Shown: piece by piece, positions 35,547 through 44,185 of the stretch
How the letters are laid out: every line of letters starts with the position of its first letter
Position numbering within the stretch: the stretch's first letter is position 1
Source: CALXQW01 sp031553045
GTDB lineage: Bacteria; Verrucomicrobiota; Verrucomicrobiia; Opitutales; Intestinicryptomonadaceae
Assembly (NCBI GenBank): GCA_031553045.1
Contig: JAVBLZ010000013.1
Location: forward strand, 1 to 64,000
Reading direction: 5' to 3'
DNA: 64,000 nt
Program-made: the position numbers and the translations under genes
The notes under the pieces: generated by a model
What the model was told of the DNA's origin: nothing
What the model saw: the letters and a program-made list of their open reading frames with translations, nothing else
The model's database searches: none

Positions 35547-36875
35547 TTACACCATCTCAAGGAATGCCGCCTGCACACGTTCAACGCCCAAGGCGGATTC
35601 TATCCTGACTTTTGCAAGGCGGTTTTTCAGTCCAAGCGTGGGTATTTTTACCGCCACTTTTAAATACTCGTCGCTAAAGCCCAAGTATTCGCCGCTTTGC
35701 AGGCGATTCTCAAGCAAAACACAAACCTCTTTATTTTTAAGCTTCCCAACAAATTCAAAATGTTTTTCTTTTGCCAAGATGCGCAATTTATCCGCCCTAA
35801 GTTTCCGCACAGATTCTGCAATGGATTCTTTTGTATTTATTCTGGATAAAGTTTTTTCCCTTTCGGAAAATTTGAATACGTGCAAATGTGTAAGCGGAGA
35901 ATTTTTTATGGCATTAAAAGTTTCCTCAAACTCTGCGTCGCCTTCGCCGTGATGTCCGCATATTACGTCTGTGCCAAGCCCCATGTTTTCGCAATTTGAG
36001 GCTATATAGTTTAGCAAATCAAAAAAATATTTTGCGGTATATGGTCTGCGCATACGCTCCAAAACCTTTTCCGACCCGCTTTGCATTGGTATATGCAAAA
36101 ATTTTGAAAGCTTGTGAGACGGCTCTTTGCATCGTAAAACAATGTCTTCTATCGGCAGATTGATAGGCTCAATAGAACCCAAGCGCAGACGTTTGAGTTT
36201 GGGAATGTCGTTGAGGGCGTCTATCAAATCTATGAGACTTGTTTCAGGCAGGGCAAAGCGCACCAAGTTTATACCTGTCAAAACGATTTCCGCCACCCCT
36301 CTATCCGTCAAATTTTTCGCCTCTTGCAATATGTCTTTTAACGCCCTGCTGCGGGGCAAGCCTCTTGCCCTTGGTATTATGCAATATGCGCAGGCGTTAT
36401 CGCAGCCGTCCTGAATTTTCAAATTCATCCTGTCGTCTAACAATCTTGCAGATTTGTCGCACTGCGGCAAAACGCTCAAAGCGTCTATATTTTGGGGAAG
36501 TTCTTTAGAGAATATCTGTGCGCTCTCTTGCGCCGGATTTCCCAAAACAATATCTACTGTGCGCAATTTTTCGCCATTGCCCACTATCCATTTTACCTGT
36601 GGATATTGTAAGAAATCCTGCCAGTTTGTCTGCGCATAACAGCCTGTTATTATCACTTGCGCTTGAGGAGAATTTTTCAAAAAAGCGCTAAGCGCCCTCT
36701 TGCTTTTAGCCTCTGCTTCTTTTGTCAGAGCACAAGAGTTCAAGAGCCCAAAATCACATTCTTTATCCCAACCTGAAATTTCAAAACCCTTTGATGCAAA
36801 TGAGTCTGCCAGACAGGCGCTCTCATACTGGTTCACCCTGCATCCCAAAGTATAGATTGCTATGCGTTTTTGCAT
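35547..36875 (-). CDS. mtaB: tRNA t6A37 methylthiotransferase MtaB
   Basis: 442 residues. Radical SAM enzyme that adds a methylthio group to N6-threonylcarbamoyladenosine-37 of tRNA. The N-terminal domain has cluster ligands C12 (TLGCRVNQYES), C48 (NSCAL) and C79 (TGCYA). The radical SAM cluster is C158-x3-C162-x2-C165 (GCDNACAYC). A C-terminal TRAM domain spans ~375-440. The TLGCRVNQYES start is typical of MtaB rather than MiaB or RimO. Next to the LysE gene on the same strand. Confidence 0.93.
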   Translation of the reverse strand: MQKRIAIYTLGCRVNQYESACLADSFASKGFEISGWDKECDFGLLNSCALTKEAEAKSKRALSAFLKNSPQAQVIITGCYAQTNWQDFLQYPQVKWIVGNGEKLRTVDIVLGNPAQESAQIFSKELPQNIDALSVLPQCDKSARLLDDRMNLKIQDGCDNACAYCIIPRARGLPRSRALKDILQEAKNLTDRGVAEIVLTGINLVRFALPETSLIDLIDALNDIPKLKRLRLGSIEPINLPIEDIVLRCKEPSHKLSKFLHIPMQSGSEKVLERMRRPYTAKYFFDLLNYIASNCENMGLGTDVICGHHGEGDAEFEETFNAIKNSPLTHLHVFKFSEREKTLSRINTKESIAESVRKLRADKLRILAKEKHFEFVGKLKNKEVCVLLENRLQSGEYLGFSDEYLKVAVKIPTLGLKNRLAKVRIESALGVERVQAAFLEMV

Positions 36876-36896
36876 GGAAATTTTTTGTCGATTTTT

Positions 36897-37547
36897 TTAA
36901 GACGCCACCTGTACGTCTGTAATAAAGAAAATAAACGCCAGCCCCAGATACACAAAAATACTGACATACTTCATGACTTTCCAAAATTTTTCAGAAGCAA
37001 ACAAAGCGGAGAAAAACCCGCAGGCAAGAGAAACCGCCATGAAAACTATATACGCCATGAGCATAAAAATTGCGCCCAAAATCATAATTTGCAAACTGGG
37101 CGCAAAAGCCGCCTCTTGACTTATCTGCATTGGCAATATTGCCAGAAAAAATAAAAACACTTTGGGGTTTGAAACATTCATCACAAAGCCCCTCACGTAA
37201 TATTTGAAAAACTCTTTACGTCTTTTTGATTTGTCTAAATTTTTTGAAATTTCAAGCCCCTCAGACTTGCTCATAAAAGTAATATAAGCCAAATATAGCA
37301 TGTAGCCTACGCCAAAAAATTTTATCGCAAAAAACGCTGCGGGAAAACTCGCCAGAATAATTGTGATTCCTGTTGCGCAAAGCAAGGTGTGCACTACGAC
37401 GCCGCTAACCAAACCCGCCGACACGCTCAAGCCCGCAAAAGCGCCTTTGCGCAAACTCTCGGAGAGCACAAAGACTATATCAGGCCCTGGAGACAGTGCC
37501 AAAAGAAACGCCCAAACCGCAAACTTTAGTAAAACTTCTATATCCAT
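36897..37547 (-). CDS. LysE/RhtB-family amino-acid exporter
   Basis: 216 residues, about six membrane helices. The family signature near the N-terminus is FLLALSPGPDIVFVLSESLRKG. It exports an amino acid or related compound; the substrate is not predictable. 21 bp upstream of mtaB and divergent from the PIG-L/nagB pair. Confidence 0.9.
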   Translation of the reverse strand: MDIEVLLKFAVWAFLLALSPGPDIVFVLSESLRKGAFAGLSVSAGLVSGVVVHTLLCATGITIILASFPAAFFAIKFFGVGYMLYLAYITFMSKSEGLEISKNLDKSKRRKEFFKYYVRGFVMNVSNPKVFLFFLAILPMQISQEAAFAPSLQIMILGAIFMLMAYIVFMAVSLACGFFSALFASEKFWKVMKYVSIFVYLGLAFIFFITDVQVAS

Positions 37548-37664
37548 ACAAAAATCAGCAAACTACAAAATTGTAGCCCTTCTGAAGGTGCTTTTGCAAA
37601 AAACTTCTTGTAAAACATCAAAAAGCCAGACTTAGATATATGCAACAAAATTTTCGTTGTATTG

Positions 37665-38549
37665 ATGAATCCATATCAAAAATTCGCAAGGCAAATTGAG
37701 GAGCTTTTGACAGACGCAAAAAAACTCCCCTTGGGCAGCTTTACGGAAAATAAAAAACCGCAGCAGCCAAATCCAGCTAAGACTTCAAACGCTCATAAGA
37801 TTTTGCTATTTTCTCCGCATCCCGACGATGAGTGCGTAACGGGGCTCTTGCCCTTGCGTTTAATGTCGGAGGGCGCAATGCGCATTGTAAATGTGGCGGT
37901 AACTTTAGGCAGCAAGCCCGAAAGGCGCAAAGAGCGTCTGAATGAGCTTGAGGGCGCTTGCGCATATCTGGGCTGGGATATTGAAATCTGCGGCAAGGAT
38001 GGCTTTGGCGCAATCCGCAAAGATGACAAATTTTTAAGGCAAGATTTTTGGGAAAACTGCCGCAAAGAAATTTGTGAAATCATACAAAGGCACAGACCTG
38101 AGATTATTTTTCTGCCGCACATAAAAGACGGCAACCTCACACACATGGGCGTAAGCGCACTTGTTGAAGACGCACTCCTTGCCTTGTCGGATTTTTCCGC
38201 AACAATTATATATACGGAATTTTGGAGGGCGATGAAACGCCCCAACTTGCTCGTGGAAGCAAGCGCAGAGCATCTGGGCAAATTGATGGCGGCAACATCC
38301 TTCCACGCAAGGGAAGTTGAACGCAACCCTTATCATGTCAACCTGCCGTTTTGGATGGCGGACAATGTAAGGCGTGCGTCGGAAATCATCGCTTCTTCAG
38401 GAGAAGCTGCCGCACCCTTCACTTTTGGCACAAGCTATAAAATTAAAATTCTAAGCGAAGGTAAAATTTTAAACGCAAAAATTGCGCCCAAAAATTTTAT
38501 ATCCACAGAAGATAATTCTCGAAAGGAAATACAAAAATGGAAGTTGTAA
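37665..38549 (+). CDS. PIG-L/LmbE-family N-acetylglucosamine deacetylase
   Basis: 294 residues. Zinc-dependent deacetylase fold: LFSPHPDDECVTG (metal-binding HPDDE) and HIKDGNLTHMG with the third metal His. The ATG at 37665 is used rather than a TTG at 37662. It overlaps nagB by 13 bp, so both are co-translated. In Bacteroidetes a LmbE-type domain is fused to NagB, and this pair looks like the split form. The likely job is deacetylation of an N-acetylglucosamine derivative for NagB, perhaps in place of NagA, which is not in the window. Confidence 0.9.
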   Translation: MNPYQKFARQIEELLTDAKKLPLGSFTENKKPQQPNPAKTSNAHKILLFSPHPDDECVTGLLPLRLMSEGAMRIVNVAVTLGSKPERRKERLNELEGACAYLGWDIEICGKDGFGAIRKDDKFLRQDFWENCRKEICEIIQRHRPEIIFLPHIKDGNLTHMGVSALVEDALLALSDFSATIIYTEFWRAMKRPNLLVEASAEHLGKLMAATSFHAREVERNPYHVNLPFWMADNVRRASEIIASSGEAAAPFTFGTSYKIKILSEGKILNAKIAPKNFISTEDNSRKEIQKWKL

Positions 38550-39325
38550 TATCACCAAATTCCGCACTCGCAAGCAAGCGTGCGGCAAAAGTTGTGGCAA
38601 ATGTAATACGCAACAAGGCAGACTGTGTGCTGGGTTTAGCCACAGGCTCTACACCGCTTGAGCTCTATAAGGAGCTTATAAATATGCATAAAAACGAAGG
38701 TCTAGACTTCTCAAAAGTCAGGTCTTTTAACCTTGATGAATACATAGGGCTGCCGCCGGACAATGACCAGTCTTACCACTTTTTCATGTACGACAATTTT
38801 TTCAGGCACATCAACATTAAGCTGGAAAATACCCGTGTGCCAAACGGCATGGCAAAAGACGTAATTAAACATTGCGCCGATTATGAAAGGCAAATTAGAG
38901 AAGCCGGCGGCATAGATATACAAGTGCTTGGCATAGGTTCAGACGGCCACATTGCTTTTAATGAACCGGGTTCATCTCTGGTATCCAGAACGCGCGCAAA
39001 ATCTTTGACTCAGGAAACTTTGGACGACAACGCAAGATTCTTCGGCGGAGACGTGAAAAAAGTGCCTACAAACGCAATAACTATGGGCATTGGCACTATC
39101 ATGGAAGCTCGTGAAATTGTGCTTTTGGCATTTGGTCTGGGCAAGGCAAATGCGGTTGAAAAAATGGTTGAAGGCCCTGTTGCGGCAATAGTTCCGGCTT
39201 CAATACTGCAAATGCACGGCAACGCAAAAGTGTTCTTTGACGACGATAGCTCCACGCAGCTTAAATACAAAGATTATTATAACCTTTGCTTAAAAAACAA
39301 AATCGCCGCATTGCAGACATTCTAA
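38537..39325 (+). CDS. nagB: Glucosamine-6-phosphate deaminase
   Basis: 262 residues. Converts glucosamine-6-phosphate to fructose-6-phosphate and ammonia. Motifs: GLATGSTPLELYKEL (phosphate binding), FNLDEYIGLPPDNDQSY (catalytic Asp region) and GIGSDGHIAFNEPGS (catalytic His region). Full length for the single-domain type. Overlaps the PIG-L gene and is followed by a strong terminator. Confidence 0.97.
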   Translation: MEVVISPNSALASKRAAKVVANVIRNKADCVLGLATGSTPLELYKELINMHKNEGLDFSKVRSFNLDEYIGLPPDNDQSYHFFMYDNFFRHINIKLENTRVPNGMAKDVIKHCADYERQIREAGGIDIQVLGIGSDGHIAFNEPGSSLVSRTRAKSLTQETLDDNARFFGGDVKKVPTNAITMGIGTIMEAREIVLLAFGLGKANAVEKMVEGPVAAIVPASILQMHGNAKVFFDDDSSTQLKYKDYYNLCLKNKIAALQTF

Positions 39326-39350
39326 AAATTTTTATTATAAAGAAAACAAC

Positions 39351-39381
39351 AAAGGGTACGTACTTCATGCACGTACCCTTT
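39351..39381. terminator. Terminator after nagB
   Basis: Perfect 11-bp stem AAAGGGTACGT/ACGTACCCTTT with a 9-nt loop, 25 bp beyond the nagB stop. It may also stop the - strand glycan operon that ends at 39471. Confidence 0.85.
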
Positions 39382-39470
39382 GTCATTTGTAAAGCAAGTA
39401 TTGCAACCTAAAAATTCTTAATGCAGATTTTCCGCAATTTTATTTCAGAATTGCCAATGCAAACATGCCC

Positions 39471-40298
39471 TTAATTCTTGCGTAAAAATTCAACCGAGGC
39501 TGTCAGATCTGGCATGGGATTATCTGCAATGCTTTCATTTTCCAAAACCAAATAGCCCTTGTAACCTATTGAATCTAGATACGCCAGAACCTCTTTGATA
39601 TTTAATGCGCCCTCACCAAGCACAACATTTTCATTTTTTATGTTGTTAAATTCTCTCTGGTCTTTGAAGTGCATTACATCAAACTTGCCTTGCAACGCCT
39701 TCAGACCGTCTATGGGCTTAATGCCCGAGCGAGACCAATGACCTATGTCAGGACAGGCATAAATATATTTGTAATTTTTAATTAAGTTCCAAACCACGTT
39801 TGGGTCATAATAATTATTCGCCTTGCTGTCTTTGCCGTGATTGTGGATACACATTCTTATATTATAAATTTCGCCATACTTTTCATATATGGGCAGAAGG
39901 TTTTCCGGCGCTTCCGTAATGATTACTGGTGCGCCCATCTCTTTTGAAAACTCGTAAATTGCCTTGATTCCCGCTTCGTCCTTTGCGCCCGTTACGCCAA
40001 AAGACGCAATCACAAAGCCGTTGTCTTTTAAAAGCTTCTTAACAAAATCTCTTTGCTCCTGATTCATTGAAGGCCCAAATTTTACGTTGGGATATTTTGC
40101 GCTTATGAATTGCCCTCCTGAACATCCCAGAGCGTTTATGCCAATGCTCTTGAGCATGGGTATAGATTCTTCAAGCGTATTTTTACGCAGAGTGTAAGTT
40201 TGCACGGCAACCTTACGGGGTTCTTTAACCTGTTCTTTTTCCGAAACGCAACCCACTAATATAGATAGCGCCAATAGTGATATTAATATTTTTTTCAT
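39471..40298 (-). CDS. Sugar isomerase/epimerase-like TIM-barrel lipoprotein
   Basis: 275 residues. Lipoprotein signal MKKILISLLALSILVGC. The TIM barrel is of the xylose-isomerase/AP-endonuclease-2 type, with metal-site-like segments MCIHNHGKD, CPDIGHWSRSG, DVMHFKDQ and GYLVLENES. Most relatives are cytoplasmic, so an exported form is unusual, although such lipoproteins occur in Bacteroidetes and Verrucomicrobiota. Last gene of the six-gene glycan operon (2-bp gap to the GH16 genes). Confidence 0.85.
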   Translation of the reverse strand: MKKILISLLALSILVGCVSEKEQVKEPRKVAVQTYTLRKNTLEESIPMLKSIGINALGCSGGQFISAKYPNVKFGPSMNQEQRDFVKKLLKDNGFVIASFGVTGAKDEAGIKAIYEFSKEMGAPVIITEAPENLLPIYEKYGEIYNIRMCIHNHGKDSKANNYYDPNVVWNLIKNYKYIYACPDIGHWSRSGIKPIDGLKALQGKFDVMHFKDQREFNNIKNENVVLGEGALNIKEVLAYLDSIGYKGYLVLENESIADNPMPDLTASVEFLRKN

Positions 40299-40300
40299 AA

Positions 40301-41599
40301 TTATTTTTCCTTATTAAATTCTTTTACAAATTCTTTGCCATTTTCCTGCCATATTTTTACGTAATCCACATCCATGCTTGTGCCGTCCAAACTTGTGGTT
40401 ATTGGGCCTGCGCCCCAGACTATTGCCAAGCTTAGCCACACAGGGCTTTCCCAATGCGCCCAAGTATTTTCACGCCTGTCAATTTCACGGCCATCAAAGT
40501 AGTAAATCAGCTCTTTTTCATTCCATTCCAAAGCGTAGATATGGTAGTCTAAAGCCAAATTTGTTTTGGAATCTATGGGTTTTGCATCCTGTTTTGCCAA
40601 CAATTTCCATTCGTTATTCTGCCAATAATAAATCGCCCAAGTGGGTGTGGCATTTATGTAGCTATTCGTATTTCTATCAAGCCAACCCGTCAAAAACTGC
40701 ACACAGCCAATTTCTTTTTCTGAGCCAAAATCCAGCTCAATAAATTTTTCTTCATCCATTTCTGAAATCCAAGAAGTTTTAAGCTTTCCATCGGTGATTG
40801 CGCTTGCCTTGCTAAGGTGCTTTAAGCGCTCATTTTGCGGGCTTGTGCGCAATGATGATTTGCGTGCAAAATTTTCCAACCCTTTAAATTCTTCAGCTAC
40901 TTCATCGCTTTTTATATCTGGATATTTTCCGTCAAGGCTGGGTGAAAACACCCTAATTTCCCTCACATGAAAATAAGATTCATAGCCGCTTACAAATTTG
41001 ATTTTTGAAGTTTTAATTTTTTCATCAAGCCTTATGGAAACATCTGGTTTGGCGGCATCTTCGGCATCGCCAATTCTGATATGTTTTTGTTTATGAGGAT
41101 GTCTTTTTATGCCTTTTTCATCAATGCTCACATCCGTATGATTGTGCAGATTTGTATTAATTTCATTGGGGTAATGCCCCTCGTTAATGTCAATTTCAAA
41201 ACGTTTTTTGCCATCGGGCGTTCTTTGGGCGGGCAAGTTCATCAGCCAAAAAGAATTGTTTGTAGCGTATGCGCCTGCATATTTGTAGCGACATTCAAAA
41301 TAGCCATATTTAAAAAGTTTTTTTGTCCAAATATTGCCCGTGGTCCATTCTTGAGAAGCTCTGTTTTCTTTTTTGCAAAGCAACTTTAATGCGCCATTTT
41401 CAGTAGTGGCGTTTTCACGCCATCTGGAAGAACGTATGTGAGAGCTTGCCTTGTTTTGAGAGACCCACTCATTGTCTAGCTGCGCATTTGGATAATCAAA
41501 ATTATCTTCAAAGACCAGCCGCCAATCCTTTCCGCTTGGCGGCTGAGCAAAGAGGTTTGAAAAAACAACGACACTAAAAATTGTTAAAAATTTTTTCAT
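40301..41599 (-). CDS. GH16-type glycanase with inserted F5/8C domain (copy 4)
   Basis: 432 residues with a signal peptide (MKKFLTIFSVVVFSNLFA). The GH16 jelly roll starts at DWRLVFEDNFDYPN; the catalytic motif FEIDINEG gives E135, D137, E140. A ~190-residue stretch with a discoidin (F5/8C)-like part (FIELDFGSEKEIGCVQFLTGW) is inserted before the second half of the GH16 fold (YHIYALEWNEKELIYYFDG, MDVDYVKIWQ). All catalytic acids are kept. Substrate: a beta-glucan or galactan, not decidable here. Confidence 0.88.
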   Translation of the reverse strand: MKKFLTIFSVVVFSNLFAQPPSGKDWRLVFEDNFDYPNAQLDNEWVSQNKASSHIRSSRWRENATTENGALKLLCKKENRASQEWTTGNIWTKKLFKYGYFECRYKYAGAYATNNSFWLMNLPAQRTPDGKKRFEIDINEGHYPNEINTNLHNHTDVSIDEKGIKRHPHKQKHIRIGDAEDAAKPDVSIRLDEKIKTSKIKFVSGYESYFHVREIRVFSPSLDGKYPDIKSDEVAEEFKGLENFARKSSLRTSPQNERLKHLSKASAITDGKLKTSWISEMDEEKFIELDFGSEKEIGCVQFLTGWLDRNTNSYINATPTWAIYYWQNNEWKLLAKQDAKPIDSKTNLALDYHIYALEWNEKELIYYFDGREIDRRENTWAHWESPVWLSLAIVWGAGPITTSLDGTSMDVDYVKIWQENGKEFVKEFNKEK

Positions 41600-41602
41600 A
41601 TT

Positions 41603-42889
41603 TTACTTTTTTTGCGGATAATGTTTTACACTCTCTTTACCCGCCTCTTGCCAGATTTTGACATAATCAACATCCATGCTTGTGCCGTCTATTTTGTCCG
41701 TAACCATTCCAGAAAAATTGGCGACCGCCAAGCTTAGAAGCACAGGACTTTCCCAATGACAGAAAGAGTTTTTCTGTCTATGAATTTCTTTGCCGTCAAA
41801 GTAGTATATCAAATAATCTTCGTTCCATTCTAACGCATAAGTATGGAAATCACGGCTCAAATCCACAAGTTTTGCTTCCTCTCTTTTAAGCTCTGCAAAT
41901 GCTACCCAATTTTCACCGTCGAAGTATTCCAATTTGAAATCGTGGATAAACTTTACATACTTGTCATCATTCCACCACCCGGTGAGGAATTGCACTGCCC
42001 CCACGTTTTTGGGTGCGCCAAAATCAAGCTCTAAAAATGCACCTCCGCCCGCAGTTATCCAAGAGGTATAGTTTGAGGGATCTAGAGCATTTTCAGGCGT
42101 TGCGTGCGAATGTAATTGGCTTGTGGGGCTGTGGGCGATTATCTTTGCGCTGTGCGCATATTCTTCAAGGTGTGAAAAATTTTTGGGTATGTTTTTTAAT
42201 TTGATATCGGGATAAAATCCATCTGCATTTTTTGAAAATACCCGCATTTTTCTCAGATGAAAATATTCAGGATGTTCCGTGGAAAACCTGATTTTCTGGG
42301 TAACTATGGGAACATCCAAAGATATCGTCCGTTCCGCAGTGCCTCCGTATGGCGTAAGGCAGATTGTCTTACCCCAGGCCTTGTGGAGCGTTTTTCCAGA
42401 TTTTTCATCTTTATATCTGTCGGAATGGTTGTGAAGATTCAAGTTGATTTCGTCCGGATAGTGGCCTTCATTGATGTCTATTTCAAACAAGGGCTGATCT
42501 TGCGGCAAATCTTGCTTTGAACGGGGCATAAGCCAGAAGGCGTTGTTTGTGCCCGTTGCGGCGGCGTATTTGAAGCGACATTCAAAGTAGCCATACTTAA
42601 AAAGTTTTTTTGTCCACATACTTGCAGCAGTCCAGTCTTGGCCGCCCCGCTGTTCTTTTTTTGCGACCAGCTTTAGAATACCATCCGCCGTAGATGCGTT
42701 TTCACGCCAGCGACTGCAAAGCACATGCCCAATATTGGAGCCGTTTTGAAAAAGCCAATCTTTGTCCAACTGCGCATTTGGATAATCAAAATTATCCTCA
42801 AACACCACCGCCCAATCCTTGCCGCTTGGGGGTTCGCCAAAGAGGCTTAAAGAAATAAGCAAAGTCAGAATTGTTAAAAGCCTTCTCAT
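41603..42889 (-). CDS. GH16-type glycanase with inserted F5/8C domain (copy 3)
   Basis: 428 residues. Same layout as its neighbours: signal peptide, AVVFEDNFDYPN, catalytic FEIDINEG with E136/D138/E141, an inserted discoidin-like part (AFLELDFGAPKNVGAVQFL), then FHTYALEWNEDYLIYYFDG and MDVDYVKIWQ. It is closest to copy 2: both end GKESVKHYPQKK, pointing to a recent duplication. 3 bp from copy 4. Confidence 0.88.
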   Translation of the reverse strand: MRRLLTILTLLISLSLFGEPPSGKDWAVVFEDNFDYPNAQLDKDWLFQNGSNIGHVLCSRWRENASTADGILKLVAKKEQRGGQDWTAASMWTKKLFKYGYFECRFKYAAATGTNNAFWLMPRSKQDLPQDQPLFEIDINEGHYPDEINLNLHNHSDRYKDEKSGKTLHKAWGKTICLTPYGGTAERTISLDVPIVTQKIRFSTEHPEYFHLRKMRVFSKNADGFYPDIKLKNIPKNFSHLEEYAHSAKIIAHSPTSQLHSHATPENALDPSNYTSWITAGGGAFLELDFGAPKNVGAVQFLTGWWNDDKYVKFIHDFKLEYFDGENWVAFAELKREEAKLVDLSRDFHTYALEWNEDYLIYYFDGKEIHRQKNSFCHWESPVLLSLAVANFSGMVTDKIDGTSMDVDYVKIWQEAGKESVKHYPQKK

Positions 42890-42892
42890 ATT

Positions 42893-44179
42893 TTACTTTT
42901 TTTGCGGATAATGTTTTACACTCTCTTTACCCGCCTCTTGCCAGACTTTTACGTAATCCACATCCATGCTTGTACCGTCTATTTTGTCCGTAACAGAGCC
43001 CGCAAAATTGGCTATTGCAAGGCTCAAGAGTACCGGCGTTTCTGTGTCGCAGAAAGTATTTTTTTGCCTGAAAATTTCTTTGCCGTCAAAATAGTAAATT
43101 AAAAATTCTTCATTCCATTCCAGAGCGTAAGTATGGTAGTCGGCGCTCAAATCTTTATCAATAATTGTATCGTCTTTAAGCTCCGCAATCTCCTGCCACT
43201 TTGAGCCGTTCCAAATTTCCACTTTGTAGTCATATATGTATGAAACATACTCTTTGCCATTTAACCACCCTGTCAAAAATTGCACAGCGCCGATTTCTTT
43301 TTCTTCGCCAAAATCAAGCTCTATAAATTTTTCTCCAACAGGATGAGTTACCCATGAAGTGTCTATGTTGCCGTCTATTGCTGACTTTGGGTCGCTCCCT
43401 ACATCTTCATTGAGGGGACTGGAAGATGCTATAGTTGCCGTCAGCGCATAATTTTCCAAATCTCTAAACTCAAGCGGAATCCTTTTTAATTTGACATCGG
43501 GGTAATAGCCGTCGGAATTTTTTGGGAACACGCGCAACTCTCTTAAATGAAAGTGCTCCGGCTTGTTTGAAGATAGGCGCAGCTTTCTAGTTTTTACTGG
43601 CACATCCAAAGATATTGTCCTATCCGCCTGCCCCGTTCGAGGGCATAAAGAAATGCTTTTACCCCAAGAATTATGACGCTTCTTACCCGTGATTTTATCC
43701 GTATAAAACTCCGACCAATCATGCAAATTGATATTGATTTCATCGGGGTAGTGCCCCTCATTGATGTCTATTTCAAAACGTTTTTTGCCTTCCGGCAGAG
43801 TCTGCCAGCCTTGTGTCATAAGCCAGAAGGCGTTGTTTGTACCGGTTGCGGCAGCGTACTTGTAACGACATTCATAGTAGCCGAATTTGAAGTGGGTTCT
43901 GGTTTGTATGCTACCGCTAGTCCAGTCTTGCCCACCCCTGCTTTCTTTTCTTGCGAGCAAGCGCATGATGCCGTTTTCAACAGTAACATTTTCACGCCAG
44001 CGACTACTCAAGATATGGCTGTTTGCATAGTTCTGGGAAATCCAATTTTCATCGAGCTTTTCATTTGGATAATCAAAATTATCTTCATACACCAATTTCC
44101 AATTTTTGCCTGCGGGCGGCTCGGCAAAAAGCTGCAAGGCGGCAGACAAAAAACTTATTAGCAATACAATTTTTTTCAT
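42893..44179 (-). CDS. GH16-type glycanase with inserted F5/8C domain (copy 2)
   Basis: 428 residues with signal peptide MKKIVLLISFLSAALQLFA. Catalytic FEIDINEG (E136/D138/E141). The inserted discoidin-like part carries FIELDFGEEKEIGAVQFLTGW. The second catalytic half is YHTYALEWNEEFLIYYFDG. The 3' end is nearly identical to copy 3, including the DNA around the stop (same last ~40 bases), which suggests recent duplication or gene conversion. Confidence 0.88.
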   Translation of the reverse strand: MKKIVLLISFLSAALQLFAEPPAGKNWKLVYEDNFDYPNEKLDENWISQNYANSHILSSRWRENVTVENGIMRLLARKESRGGQDWTSGSIQTRTHFKFGYYECRYKYAAATGTNNAFWLMTQGWQTLPEGKKRFEIDINEGHYPDEININLHDWSEFYTDKITGKKRHNSWGKSISLCPRTGQADRTISLDVPVKTRKLRLSSNKPEHFHLRELRVFPKNSDGYYPDVKLKRIPLEFRDLENYALTATIASSSPLNEDVGSDPKSAIDGNIDTSWVTHPVGEKFIELDFGEEKEIGAVQFLTGWLNGKEYVSYIYDYKVEIWNGSKWQEIAELKDDTIIDKDLSADYHTYALEWNEEFLIYYFDGKEIFRQKNTFCDTETPVLLSLAIANFAGSVTDKIDGTSMDVDYVKVWQEAGKESVKHYPQKK

Positions 44180-44185
44180 AAATTT

